From NCBI GenBank assembly GCA_000980375.1, contig LARD01000009.1, positions 124,001 to 188,000 on the forward strand: a stretch of 64,000 nt of DNA, in the 5' to 3' direction. The notes beneath the pieces were generated by a model that ran no database searches, was not told where the DNA came from, and saw only the letters and a list, made by a program, of their open reading frames with translations. The position numbers and the translations under genes were made by a program. Position 1 is the first letter of the stretch. Each line of letters starts with the position of its first letter. This document shows positions 8,078-15,851 of the stretch, one piece after another. The DNA comes from Clostridium sp. K4410.MGS-306. Lineage in GTDB: Bacteria > Cyanobacteriota > Vampirovibrionia > Gastranaerophilales > Gastranaerophilaceae.

Positions 8078-10498
8078 CTAATAGCCTTTTGCACGCAAAC
8101 TTAACTTGCAGGTTGTTAATTCACCCGAGTTTGTATATGCAACTATATAGGCGTAAGTATTTGTTTTTTCTGTAATTACAACATATGCGTCGTTGTTATC
8201 ATTTACCGTAGCAACAATAGATGGTGGACGTATGAAACTGTATTCAATACGCAGCCCTTCAGAATCTGTGATTTCAAGCTCCATATCAAGATCTTTGTCA
8301 GGGACATCAATAGCCACATTCAAATCAGTCAATACAGTTTGTACATTGTTAACTGCCCTTAGTGTTGCTCTGAACTTGCAATAACGGAAAGTAAATTTAC
8401 CGGTATTTGCAATAATCCAATCCGTGAATGTCTCTCCGTCAGACGAATAAGCCCATTCTATGAGCACATCATTTTGAGTGTCTGCAGAGGTGAATTTGTA
8501 ATCAAAAGATACAATGCTCTCTAAATCATCACCTATGTCATACACCTGGCTTATGTATACACCCTGATTTGCAAGAGTGTTTGTGCCCCATCTGCCGCCT
8601 TGTTGATAATAACCAGACATCGTTGACCACTTTTCTTCAAGCGTATGCCATTTTTCATCAATTTCTTTGAGCTTGATGGTGTTGTGATATACCCTGAGAT
8701 TTTCGTCTAATGTGCCGGCAATGTCTTCCAGAATGTTAATCTTAACAATTTCATTAAGGCTTGGAACACTGTCCACATTTATTACATCAAGCGTTGCATT
8801 CTTAGAATAGTTATAACCGTTAAAGGCTTTAATCCAGAACTTGAAAAGACCGTTTGTAGGTATTTCCATTGTGTATTTGTTTTCGGTAATGCTGCTTTTT
8901 ATGACAGAAGCAGTTTCCCACGTATCACCCATCCTGATTTCGTACTTGTCAGTATTGTTGGCATTTGGCTGCCATACAAAATTGAATAAATTGTTTGACT
9001 GAACAACGTTAAAGTTTTGTACGTCATCAGGGTATTTTGCTACGTCTGTTAATGTGCTGACAAGCACTTTAGGCTCTTTGCTGCCAAGCTCATCTGTATA
9101 GAGCCTTTCGTCATAGGTTCTCCACTCGATAGTGAAAATTCCGGCTCCGTTGTCTGTTACACTGACAACTTTTACCTTGTATTTTTCCAGGCCCATCAAT
9201 AAGCTGTCAAAGCTTATTACATCACCAACTTCAAGGTCATAACCCTTGTAATCAGTTTGGAAACTGCCAAAATAAGGCTGAATCCTCTTTGCATTGACAT
9301 AATACCACGCAAGCCTCGAAGCCTGATTAAAGCTTGTACAGCTGTATATATTGACACTGTGCTCAATAGGTACACCGTCTCGGTATTCAGGAATTTCCGC
9401 TGTTGCTTCAACCTTTTGCCATTCATGCTCCGGAGAAACATATGTACATTTTAAAATGTCATAATGCTCTTCTTTTGGAATAGTTTGAAAAGTCTCGGAA
9501 CCTTTTATAATGTCTTCTGCAGTAAATATTCTGCTTACAGGTTCTGCTTTGTCAATTTTAAACTGCAGCCTTCCGTCTTTTATGAATAAACCTCCTCTGC
9601 AAGAGCGATAAATTTCATCAATAAGAGTTCTCGCCGAGGTTTGAGAGTCAAAGATCATATTGAACGTAAAACGGGGAACCATGTCGATGACTTCTTCACC
9701 ATTTTCATTAGTGTGCTTGTATTCAATCAACTCGTCACAATATGCTGCTGATTCAATAAAACTCTCAAGGTCAAAAAGCTCTGAAATAAGAGTTTCACTT
9801 ATGTTGCCAGACTCATTTATGCAAAGCCCCAGCCCATTGTAGCAGCTTAAAAAATCAAACATAACCCAGGCAGGGTTTTCGGAATATTTTATCTCATATT
9901 CGTATTTGTTTTTGTAAACCCTTATCTTACGGCCCTTAACAACGGCAGTAAGGTTGTAGTTTATGTCAACCTTTGCACTTCTTGGTACCGAAATAGCAAG
10001 ATAAGCTACATTTCTTAATGAACCAACCTTTTGAGCCCGTTCACTTTGATTTGCACCGCCCACTATACCGTCTACTATCTGGTCAGATGTACCATAATAG
10101 TGGTTTATGCTAATACCGGCAATTTGCCCCGCGGGAATGTCATTGAGTTTGATATCCGAAAACTCACATATCTCGCCTTCTGCAAAAGCAACGATTCTTT
10201 TAACATGAGTCTGTGCGTTTTCATCCTGCCAAATACGGTTGCCGGCAAGCTTGCAAGTGCCGTATAAAAGCGGCACCGGCAAATTCTGGTCTGTCTGGGT
10301 TTGTAAAACACCCTCGTATGTAGCTGAGTTTAGCCCTTTTGCTTTTTTCTTGCTCATACTCAACGCAGCACCGCCATAAATAGCAATTGCTCCGAGATAA
10401 CCAAGCGTAGTGCATACTGTTGCTGCAATAGTCCCTGTAAAGCCTAATATACCGCTGATAACCCCAGCTGTAATTGTAATAACAGAAGAAAGAATCAT
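8078..10498 (-). CDS. Tail tip/host-specificity protein (gpJ-like)
   Basis: 806 residues. The N-terminus is hydrophobic and Gly-rich (about 1-45), then the conserved tip start: L-P-V-P-L-L-Y-G near 75 and F-A-E-G-E-I near 104. Residues 130-480 are the phage tail-tip (gpJ-type) body, with D-I-L-K-C-T-Y-V near 345 and V-G-D-V-I-S-F near 430. After about 520 come fibronectin-III-like strands (F-V-W-Q-P-N-A-N-N-T-D-K-Y-E-I-R). It should form the tail hub/tip, recognise the host and open the tube. It follows the NlpC/P60-like gene as K-I-J do in lambda. Confident at class level. Confidence 0.85.
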   Translation of the reverse strand: MILSSVITITAGVISGILGFTGTIAATVCTTLGYLGAIAIYGGAALSMSKKKAKGLNSATYEGVLQTQTDQNLPVPLLYGTCKLAGNRIWQDENAQTHVKRIVAFAEGEICEFSDIKLNDIPAGQIAGISINHYYGTSDQIVDGIVGGANQSERAQKVGSLRNVAYLAISVPRSAKVDINYNLTAVVKGRKIRVYKNKYEYEIKYSENPAWVMFDFLSCYNGLGLCINESGNISETLISELFDLESFIESAAYCDELIEYKHTNENGEEVIDMVPRFTFNMIFDSQTSARTLIDEIYRSCRGGLFIKDGRLQFKIDKAEPVSRIFTAEDIIKGSETFQTIPKEEHYDILKCTYVSPEHEWQKVEATAEIPEYRDGVPIEHSVNIYSCTSFNQASRLAWYYVNAKRIQPYFGSFQTDYKGYDLEVGDVISFDSLLMGLEKYKVKVVSVTDNGAGIFTIEWRTYDERLYTDELGSKEPKVLVSTLTDVAKYPDDVQNFNVVQSNNLFNFVWQPNANNTDKYEIRMGDTWETASVIKSSITENKYTMEIPTNGLFKFWIKAFNGYNYSKNATLDVINVDSVPSLNEIVKINILEDIAGTLDENLRVYHNTIKLKEIDEKWHTLEEKWSTMSGYYQQGGRWGTNTLANQGVYISQVYDIGDDLESIVSFDYKFTSADTQNDVLIEWAYSSDGETFTDWIIANTGKFTFRYCKFRATLRAVNNVQTVLTDLNVAIDVPDKDLDMELEITDSEGLRIEYSFIRPPSIVATVNDNNDAYVVITEKTNTYAYIVAYTNSGELTTCKLSLRAKGY

Positions 10499-10499
10499 T

Positions 10500-10871
10500 T
10501 TATATTACCCTATAACACTTGTATTCTTTAAACATCTTCAATCGACCTATTTGAAGCGTGTGTTCTCTAAACACATGAATAATTTTTCCAAATTCGAAAT
10601 AAACAGCAACATGCAGTTCATCGCGAAATTTTGTTACAATAATATCCCCTGCCTGTAATTCGGCAGGGGTTATTTCGATACAATGCTTTTTAATTTTTGA
10701 TAATCCATAAAAGTAGTTTTTATCGTCATTTTTAGAACGCAGTTTATATTTCGGCTTTTCGGGATATAAAAATTGTACCGGATAAAAACATCCTTGATAT
10801 GTTCCATCTTTGTTTAGCATTTCATATGGACGTCCAACATCAGCGAGCAAAAGCTCAATCTTTTTGTTCAT
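10500..10871 (-). CDS. Tail-associated NlpC/P60-like cell-wall peptidase (gpK-like)
   Basis: 123 residues from the start at 10871 (AGAAAGGAA upstream); 10907 is rejected. Cys near 28 in Q-G-C-F-Y-P-V-Q-F-L and His in E-L-H-V-A-V-Y-F, followed by K-I-I-H-V, give the Cys/His order of an NlpC/P60 papain-like fold; G-D-I-I-V-T before the His is also typical. Position between tape measure and gpJ-like tip matches lambda gpK, a virion peptidase that helps penetration. The match around the Cys is weaker than usual (no D-C-S/x-G-L), so catalysis is likely but not certain. Confidence 0.65.
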   Translation of the reverse strand: MNKKIELLLADVGRPYEMLNKDGTYQGCFYPVQFLYPEKPKYKLRSKNDDKNYFYGLSKIKKHCIEITPAELQAGDIIVTKFRDELHVAVYFEFGKIIHVFREHTLQIGRLKMFKEYKCYRVI

Positions 10872-10890
10872 ATCATTCCTTTCTATGCAC

Positions 10891-11832
10891 TTATGCATTT
10901 TGAACAATGTGTCTTAAGTGTGCATTGTTGTTCTTTATTCCTTCAAAAGTAATTTGATTTAATAACTGTTTGTTTTCCAGCAAATATTTACGAACATCCT
11001 TCGAATCCCAGGCTTTGATGTTGAAAGAGTTTACAATTACAGGCGAAGCAGCTTGTGAGTTTTCGTAATTAACATTTTCAGAAGGACTCAATACTCTCTC
11101 TCCTCCTTTTAATAATGCGAGCTGTTCTTGAGTACCCGGCAGCGAATAATTAGCACCTGATGGCACAACCCCTCCTGAGTGATGCTTGAATAACCCACTG
11201 ATAAAACCTAAAGCACCACTCGCTCCCCCAGTGGCTATGTTCAACCCCGCACCAAGCAGATTATTGAATAAAGTAGATGTTGCCTCGTTAAATAAAAGAC
11301 TGCTTATAGCCTCGGTGAATTGCTTAATCATAAAATCTGTGAGACTTCCGGTCATGTCTTTAATTACATCTGAAAAACTTTTGTAACCCGAAATCATGTC
11401 AGCCAGCCCGTCAGAAAATTCATTTGATAATTTTTTTGTAGCCTTGCCGGTTATACTGTTTTCATAAGCTTCTTTTTCCTCTTCTTGCTCAAACATATTA
11501 TATCGGCTTTTGTAATAATCTTTTTGTGCTTGAGACAAATTAGGGTCTGAATCAATACCGCTGCGTAAACTATCATACTTGTTAGAAATCTGCTTTTTTG
11601 TGTTATTTAAATTACCAGAGAGTAGGTTTTTAAAATCCACTTTTCCGTTTTGTTCTTTTAAAGCGGAAACAAAAGAGTTGATTTCTTTAGTCTGCTTTGC
11701 CCAGGTATCTTTCAAGAGTTTAATAGAGTCACCAAACTGTGTACCAGATTTTTCCAATTCTCTCTTAACATTGGCCAAGATTTTTTCGAAATTTGATTGG
11801 TCATATTTTGTTTTTTGGTAAATATTAGGCAT
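10891..11832 (-). CDS. Tail tape-measure-type protein, copy 1
   Basis: 313 residues. The N-terminal 130 residues are charged and coiled-coil-like, then A/G-rich amphipathic helices (about 185-225), then the C-terminal signature H-S-G-G-V-V-P-S-G and P-G-T-Q-E-Q-L-A-L-L-K-G-G-E-R of lambda-type tape-measure/minor tail proteins. About 85 C-terminal residues are nearly the same as in the second tape measure (27520-28488), while the N-termini differ. Short for a tape measure, so a short tail is implied. Its 5' end (minus strand) recurs as truncated copies between the FSDG genes. The start at 11832 has AGAAAGGAAA upstream. Confidence 0.8.
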   Translation of the reverse strand: MPNIYQKTKYDQSNFEKILANVKRELEKSGTQFGDSIKLLKDTWAKQTKEINSFVSALKEQNGKVDFKNLLSGNLNNTKKQISNKYDSLRSGIDSDPNLSQAQKDYYKSRYNMFEQEEEKEAYENSITGKATKKLSNEFSDGLADMISGYKSFSDVIKDMTGSLTDFMIKQFTEAISSLLFNEATSTLFNNLLGAGLNIATGGASGALGFISGLFKHHSGGVVPSGANYSLPGTQEQLALLKGGERVLSPSENVNYENSQAASPVIVNSFNIKAWDSKDVRKYLLENKQLLNQITFEGIKNNNAHLRHIVQNA

Positions 11833-11850
11833 ATATTTCCTTTCTAATGT

Positions 11851-11862
11851 TATAATTTATTA
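11851..11862 (+). promoter_or_regulatory. Leaderless promoter of FSDG-1
   Basis: TATAAT at 11851-11856, preceded by TG and one base (extended -10), ends 5 nt before the ATG at 11862. No Shine-Dalgarno fits. It overlaps the 29-bp divergent gap with the tape-measure gene; the CCTTTCT just upstream is that gene's ribosome-binding site read backwards. Confidence 0.75.
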
Positions 11863-12389
11863 TGCGTAAAAAGTTAGTATTATTTTTACTTATTCAGTTA
11901 TTTAGTTTGCCTGTATATGCTTTAACTATATCTGGTGGTATTGAATATACAGTTGATATGGCACGGGAAGAATCATTTAAAAATATAAGTACTACTATAG
12001 ATATGCAGCATTTTAAAAAATATTTAATAGATCCTAATTATGAAAAACATAAGCTTTTAATAGCACAAAACAAACTTCGTTATAAAAATATCCGTATTTT
12101 GGTTTTTTCTGATGGGGTTTATGTCATTGATAATTTATTAAATCAAAAAGAAACTTTTTATTACAATCCAAATGGTTATTTAGTTCAAGTTGAGATATTA
12201 CTTAAAAAAGGTTATCCTGAGAAAAGTGTTATCTATGATAATAAAGGTGTTTTAACTAGTGTTTCCTATTGTATTTCATCGAAAGAACAATTTGTATTTG
12301 ACCTTAACAAAAAACTTATTGCCCATTGGAAAGGCAAAAACTGTTATGATGAAAAAGGTGAACTTATAATGATGCGTGAAGAGAAATAA
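11862..12389 (+). CDS. Secreted FSDG-family protein, array copy 1
   Basis: 175 residues; family unknown to me. A signal peptide (M-R-K-K-L, hydrophobic to about 20) ends before L-T-I-S-G-G-I-E-Y-T. The mature part has helices around A-R-E-E-S-F, then F-S-D-G-V-Y (about 85), then four short beta-hairpin-like units: Y-Y-N-P-N-G-Y-L, Y-D-N-K-G-V-L, F-V-F-D-L-N-K-K-L-I-A-H-W and N-C-Y-D-E-K-G-E-L. These recall MORN/YD-type repeats. Divergent from tape measure 1, with its own promoter. The DNA is more AT-rich than the surrounding phage genes. Probable cargo ('moron') acting in the envelope or outside; function not known. Confidence 0.75.
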   Translation: MRKKLVLFLLIQLFSLPVYALTISGGIEYTVDMAREESFKNISTTIDMQHFKKYLIDPNYEKHKLLIAQNKLRYKNIRILVFSDGVYVIDNLLNQKETFYYNPNGYLVQVEILLKKGYPEKSVIYDNKGVLTSVSYCISSKEQFVFDLNKKLIAHWKGKNCYDEKGELIMMREEK

Positions 12390-12435
12390 AGTAGTTGTTT
12401 TTCCAGCTTATTCTCCTCAAAAAGATTTAAAAATA

Positions 12436-12507
12436 TCACCAAACTGTGTACCTGATTTTTCCAATTCTCTCTTAACATTGGCCAAGATTTTTTCGAAATT
12501 TGATTGG
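12436..12507 (-). repeat. Tape-measure 5' fragment in array spacer 1
   Basis: 72 nt matching 11729-11800 of tape measure 1 with about one mismatch by eye; same strand sense as that gene. Flanked by unrelated AT-rich sequence, so it is a relic rather than a gene. Confidence 0.85.
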
Positions 12508-12565
12508 TTAAAATTGATATTATTTTTTAATATTGATATCATTGGTTTTCCTTTCTATATTTATG

Positions 12566-12578
12566 TATACTTATAAAA
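12566..12578 (+). promoter_or_regulatory. Leaderless promoter of FSDG-2
   Basis: TATACT at 12566-12571, six bases, then ATG at 12578. TG directly abuts the hexamer. No ribosome-binding site upstream. Confidence 0.7.
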
Positions 12579-13111
12579 TGAGAAAAATATTATTTATAAT
12601 GATTTGTTTTCTTGTTACCTACACATTTAGTATTTTGCATATTAATGCTTATACAATCAAGGGTGGAATATCATATACCGAGGCTACAGCAAGACAAATT
12701 GCTTTTGAAAATGTAGATTATAAAATTGAAATTTATAAATACAAGGAATTTTTTATAGATAAGAATTTTTTTATCAATCAAAAAATTATGCTTAAAGATA
12801 AAAAGAAATATAAAAATAGATATCTAACTAAGTTTTCAAAAGGTGAGTATGCAATAAGATACAAAGATCAACCAAGTCATGCATATTATTATGATTCATC
12901 TGGAAAATTATGTTATATAGATATTGATATTAATTCTTCTTATCCTAAACAAAGAGTTACATATAATATTAATGGAATTTTAGATAGTGTAACACTGGAT
13001 ATATCTTCAAATGAACAATTTATATTTGATACGAATAAACAATTAATCGCCCATTGGATAAGAAATAACTGCTATAATAACAGAGGCGTTTTGATAGATA
13101 CTCGGCATTAA
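12578..13111 (+). CDS. Secreted FSDG-family protein, array copy 2
   Basis: 177 residues from the ATG at 12578; the frame opens further upstream, but that would cross the promoter. The signal peptide is slightly longer than in the other copies (to about 28, ending I-N-A), then Y-T-I-K-G-G-I-S-Y-T. F-S-K-G-E-Y replaces the usual F-S-D-G-x-Y. Hairpin-like units follow: Y-Y-D-S-S-G-K-L, Y-N-I-N-G-I-L-D-S-V, F-I-F-D-T-N-K-Q-L-I-A-H-W and N-N-C-Y-N-N-R-G-V-L. Strongly diverged from its neighbours in the middle but not at the ends. Function unknown. Confidence 0.72.
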   Translation: MRKILFIMICFLVTYTFSILHINAYTIKGGISYTEATARQIAFENVDYKIEIYKYKEFFIDKNFFINQKIMLKDKKKYKNRYLTKFSKGEYAIRYKDQPSHAYYYDSSGKLCYIDIDINSSYPKQRVTYNINGILDSVTLDISSNEQFIFDTNKQLIAHWIRNNCYNNRGVLIDTRH

Positions 13112-13127
13112 TTCGAAGCATTATTTG

Positions 13128-13145
13128 CGAAATTTGATTGGTCAT
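13128..13145 (-). repeat. Short tape-measure 5' remnant in array spacer 2
   Basis: 18 nt (ending GATTGGTCAT) identical to 11787-11804 of tape measure 1. It is the shortest clear remnant of the spacer unit and sits about 40 bp before the FSDG-3 promoter. Confidence 0.6.
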
Positions 13146-13185
13146 CAATTGGGTTTGTTATTATCATTTTATATCCTTTCTATTG

Positions 13186-13198
13186 TATACTTAAAAAA
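13186..13198 (+). promoter_or_regulatory. Leaderless promoter of FSDG-3
   Basis: TATACT at 13186-13191, six bases, ATG at 13198. Same geometry as the other copies; no Shine-Dalgarno. Confidence 0.7.
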
Positions 13199-13722
13199 TG
13201 AAAAGGTTGTTTATTTCGCTTATCTTTATAATTTTATCATTGCCTTTATTTGCTTTTACATTGCAAGGCGGTATTACTTATACTGTTAATTCTGCTCGTT
13301 TAGAGTCCTTTAATGATGTAAAATATAAAATTGATGTTTCTAAATATAGTCAATTTTTAAATGATTCCAATTTTATGGAAAATAAAAAATTATTATCTAG
13401 AAATAAATATAAAATTAAGGATAGAAAACTTGTAGAGTTTTCTGATGGAAGTTATTCAATTACATATAAAAATAATAAAAATATGTCCTTTTTTTATAAT
13501 AAAAGTGGTTCTTTGACTTCTATTCAATTTGATTTATTAAAAAAAGATTCTGTAATAAGATATGCGTATGATATTAAAGGTAATTTAGAATCAGTAATAT
13601 TGTGTGCAAAGAATAATGAACAATTTATATTTAGTTTAAACAAAAAATTAATCGCTCACTGGAAAGGCAATAACTGCTACAACGAAAAAGGCGAACTAGT
13701 AATGACCCGCGAAGCAAAATGA
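13198..13722 (+). CDS. Secreted FSDG-family protein, array copy 3
   Basis: 174 residues: signal peptide to about 19 (L-P-L-F-A), then F-T-L-Q-G-G-I-T-Y-T. F-S-D-G-S-Y lies near 82. Hairpin units F-Y-N-K-S-G-S-L, Y-D-I-K-G-N-L-E-S-V, F-I-F-S-L-N-K-K-L-I-A-H-W and N-N-C-Y-N-E-K-G-E-L follow. The last 80 nt of the gene (13641-13720) match 15690-15769 of copy 6 with a single difference, although the upstream parts are far less alike: a likely conversion or duplication tract. Function unknown. Confidence 0.75.
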   Translation: MKRLFISLIFIILSLPLFAFTLQGGITYTVNSARLESFNDVKYKIDVSKYSQFLNDSNFMENKKLLSRNKYKIKDRKLVEFSDGSYSITYKNNKNMSFFYNKSGSLTSIQFDLLKKDSVIRYAYDIKGNLESVILCAKNNEQFIFSLNKKLIAHWKGNNCYNEKGELVMTREAK

Positions 13723-13725
13723 AAT

Positions 13726-13939
13726 CTGTTTTTTGTGTTATTTAAATTACCGGAGAGTAGATTGTTAAAATCCACTTTTCCGTTTTGTTCTTTTAAAGCG
13801 GAAACAAAAGAGTTGATTTCTTTAGTCTGCTTTGCCCAGGTGTCTTTCAATAGTTTAATAGAGTCACCAAACTGTGTACCTGATTTTTCCAATTCTCTCT
13901 TAACATTGGCCAAGATTTTTTCGAAATTTGATTGGTCAT
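13726..13939 (-). repeat. Long tape-measure 5' fragment in array spacer 3
   Basis: About 214 nt closely matching 11590-11804 of tape measure 1 (roughly ten mismatches by eye). It keeps an open frame on the minus strand that begins near 13958 and runs through this block into the antisense of FSDG-3. It encodes the first 75 or so tape-measure residues and then unrelated sequence. Best read as a truncated duplicate, not a functional gene. Confidence 0.85.
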
Positions 13940-13977
13940 AAAAATTAGTATTAGTCATATAATTTCCTTTCTGATGT

Positions 13978-13990
13978 TATACTACAAATG
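13978..13990 (+). promoter_or_regulatory. Leaderless promoter of FSDG-4
   Basis: TATACT at 13978-13983 with upstream TGT (extended -10), six bases, then GTG at 13990. An ATG two bases earlier runs directly into TGA, so GTG is the start. Confidence 0.72.
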
Positions 13991-14508
13991 TGAGAAAATA
14001 TTTTTTGTTAATCTTTTTTATAATATTAATATGCTTTAATTGTGGGTATACAATAAAAGGCGGTGTTTCATATACAGTAGAAACAGCGCGACAAATATCT
14101 TTTGCAGGTGTATCAAAAAATATAGATATAAAAAAATATAAAAACTATTTGCACGATGAATATTTTTGTAAAAATATGGAGGCAAAAACACATCATAAGA
14201 ATAAATTAAAAAATAGGTCTGTAACTTTTTTTTCAGACGGTACTTATGGAGTTGTATATAAAAGTAATAGAAATAAAGGATATTATTATGATGGTGATGG
14301 TTATTTAGAATTTATTGAAATATCCAAGACAAAATTCTATCCCAAAAAATATGTCAGATATAATATACAGGGAAGTATTGATACGATTGTTTTAGCAACA
14401 ACACCAAAAGAAGCATATATTTTTAATAAGGATAAAAAACTTATTGCTCATTGGATAGGAAATAACTGTTATAATGAAGCAGGAGAACTTATTAAAATCC
14501 GTAAATAA
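13990..14508 (+). CDS. Secreted FSDG-family protein, array copy 4 (GTG start)
   Basis: 172 residues. The signal peptide ends near C-F-N-C-G, then Y-T-I-K-G-G-V-S-Y-T-V-E-T-A-R. The Cys near the cleavage region could be a lipobox, but only some copies have it. F-S-D-G-T-Y-G-V lies near 80. Units Y-Y-D-G-D-G-Y-L, Y-N-I-Q-G-S-I-D-T-I, Y-I-F-N-K-D-K-K-L-I-A-H-W and N-N-C-Y-N-E-A-G-E-L follow. Closest to copy 5 in the middle part. Function unknown. Confidence 0.75.
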   Translation: MRKYFLLIFFIILICFNCGYTIKGGVSYTVETARQISFAGVSKNIDIKKYKNYLHDEYFCKNMEAKTHHKNKLKNRSVTFFSDGTYGVVYKSNRNKGYYYDGDGYLEFIEISKTKFYPKKYVRYNIQGSIDTIVLATTPKEAYIFNKDKKLIAHWIGNNCYNEAGELIKIRK

Positions 14509-14558
14509 AGTAATCTATTTGACAAAATTTGATGTGCAATATGCTTCGTTTATAGTGC

Positions 14559-14571
14559 TATAATAAATTAA
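14559..14571 (+). promoter_or_regulatory. Leaderless promoter of FSDG-5
   Basis: TATAAT at 14559-14564 with upstream TGC (extended -10), six bases, ATG at 14571. The spacer here has lost nearly all recognisable tape-measure sequence, yet the promoter geometry is kept. Confidence 0.75.
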
Positions 14572-15089
14572 TGAAAAAATATTTTTTTATATTCAATATG
14601 GTTCTTGCATTGTTTATTGGAGTAGGGTATACACTAAATGCAGGTGTTTCCTATAATCTTAATACTGCTCGTCAGATTTCTTTTAGTAATATTCAATACA
14701 AAATTGATGTAAGTAAATATAGAAATTATTTTTATGATAAAAATAAAGAACAAAATTTAAAAGCAAAATTACGTAAAAAAAATAAGCTTAAAAATAGATA
14801 TTTAACTTTTTTCTCAGATGGTACTTATGGTGTGATATATAAAAATAATACAAATACGGGATATTATTACAACAGTAACGGTAAATTGAAATACATTGAG
14901 ATATCTTATTCAAGTTCATTTCCTAAAAAATTTGTAAAATACGATAATAAAGGAAATATTGATTCAGTATCTTTGTGGATATCAAGCAAGGAACAGTTTG
15001 TTTTTAGTAAAGATAAAGTACTACAAGCACATTGGATAAATGAAAATAAATACAACGAGAATGGTGAGCTCATAGACATAAGGCACTAA
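14571..15089 (+). CDS. Secreted FSDG-family protein, array copy 5
   Basis: 172 residues: signal peptide to about 21 (F-I-G-V-G), then Y-T-L-N-A-G-V-S-Y-N-L-N-T-A-R. F-S-D-G-T-Y-G-V lies near 80. Hairpin-like units Y-Y-N-S-N-G-K-L, Y-D-N-K-G-N-I-D-S-V, F-V-F-S-K-D-K-V-L-Q-A-H-W and N-K-Y-N-E-N-G-E-L follow. It differs from the family at two otherwise fixed places (L-Q-A-H-W for L-I-A-H-W; N-K-Y-N for N-C-Y-N), so the conserved Cys is absent. Function unknown. Confidence 0.75.
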   Translation: MKKYFFIFNMVLALFIGVGYTLNAGVSYNLNTARQISFSNIQYKIDVSKYRNYFYDKNKEQNLKAKLRKKNKLKNRYLTFFSDGTYGVIYKNNTNTGYYYNSNGKLKYIEISYSSSFPKKFVKYDNKGNIDSVSLWISSKEQFVFSKDKVLQAHWINENKYNENGELIDIRH

Positions 15090-15123
15090 CGTTTTTGATT
15101 TGAAAACATCATTAAACTATTTT

Positions 15124-15172
15124 CCTGATTTTTCCAATTCTCTCTTAACATTGGCCAAAATTTTTCGAAATT
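15124..15172 (-). repeat. Tape-measure 5' fragment in array spacer 5
   Basis: 49 nt matching about 11743-11792 of tape measure 1 with a one-base deletion in the T run and one substitution by eye. Relic of the duplicated unit. Confidence 0.75.
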
Positions 15173-15234
15173 ACTATTTTCATGTATTTCTGTATAAATA
15201 CTTTTCGTCATTTTGTGTGTACCTTTCTATATGT

Positions 15235-15247
15235 TATAATTTTGTTG
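15235..15247 (+). promoter_or_regulatory. Leaderless promoter of FSDG-6
   Basis: TATAAT at 15235-15240 with upstream TGT (extended -10), six bases, GTG at 15247. The frame is open to 15100, but those codons cover the tape-measure relic and promoter. Confidence 0.75.
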
Positions 15248-15771
15248 TGAAAAAACTAGTAATAATTATTAATTTTATACTTATGTGCCTTATTACATCT
15301 GCCTTTACAATAAAAGGAGGTGTAAGTTACACAGTAGAAACAGCACGAACTGAAGCCTTTTCAAATATACCATTGAGTATAAATATTAGTGATTATGCAT
15401 CTTATTTTTCTGATTACAATTACATAGCAAATAAAAATGTTATGAATAAAAACAAGGTCAAGATTAGAGACCGATATATTACTTTTTTTTCTGATAAAAC
15501 TTATGCGATTTATTATAAAAAAAATAAATCTGTGCAATTTTACTATGATATTAATGGGAAATTAGATTTTATTAGTTTTTCTATTAATAAAAAATATCCG
15601 ATAAAAGTGTTGAAATATGATAGAAATGGAATATTGGATTCAATAAGTTTATTTATTTCAAATAATGAAAGTTTTGTTTTTGATTTAAACAAAAAATTAA
15701 TCGCTCACTGGAAAGGCAATAACTGCTACAACGAAAAAGGCGAACTAGTAATGACTCGCGAAGCAAAATAA
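15247..15771 (+). CDS. Secreted FSDG-family protein, array copy 6 (GTG start)
   Basis: 174 residues from the GTG at 15247. Signal peptide to about 20 (L-I-T-S-A), then F-T-I-K-G-G-V-S-Y-T-V-E-T-A-R. F-S-D-K-T-Y takes the place of F-S-D-G-x-Y. Units F-Y-Y-D-I-N-G-K-L, Y-D-R-N-G-I-L-D-S-I, F-V-F-D-L-N-K-K-L-I-A-H-W and N-N-C-Y-N-E-K-G-E-L follow. Its 3' 80 nt are almost identical to copy 3. Last member of the array; 80 bp separate it from the end of the chaperone frameshift product on the other strand. Function unknown. Confidence 0.75.
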   Translation: MKKLVIIINFILMCLITSAFTIKGGVSYTVETARTEAFSNIPLSINISDYASYFSDYNYIANKNVMNKNKVKIRDRYITFFSDKTYAIYYKKNKSVQFYYDINGKLDFISFSINKKYPIKVLKYDRNGILDSISLFISNNESFVFDLNKKLIAHWKGNNCYNEKGELVMTREAK

Positions 15772-15783
15772 TATTCCAAAATC

Positions 15784-15816
15784 AAAAAAATGCCCCCGCT
15801 CCTAAAAACGGAGGCA
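15784..15816 (-). terminator. Terminator after the tail chaperone of cassette 1
   Basis: 8-bp stem with one mismatch (TGCCTCCG/CGGGGGCA on the minus strand) and a 10-nt loop, followed by seven T. It would stop transcription before it enters the + strand cargo array. Confidence 0.75.
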
Positions 15817-15851
15817 GAAAAGGAGTATGTAATATGAAAGAGTTGAGTATG

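Noticed and set aside
13677..13958. Minus-strand frame encoding a tape-measure N-terminus
   Set aside because: Truncated after about 75 matching residues and then antisense to FSDG-3; it is a duplication relic.
11862..15771. Diversity-generating retroelement or CRISPR array
   Set aside because: The repeated units are full genes with tape-measure relics; no reverse transcriptase, template/variable repeat pair or short direct repeats with spacers were found.
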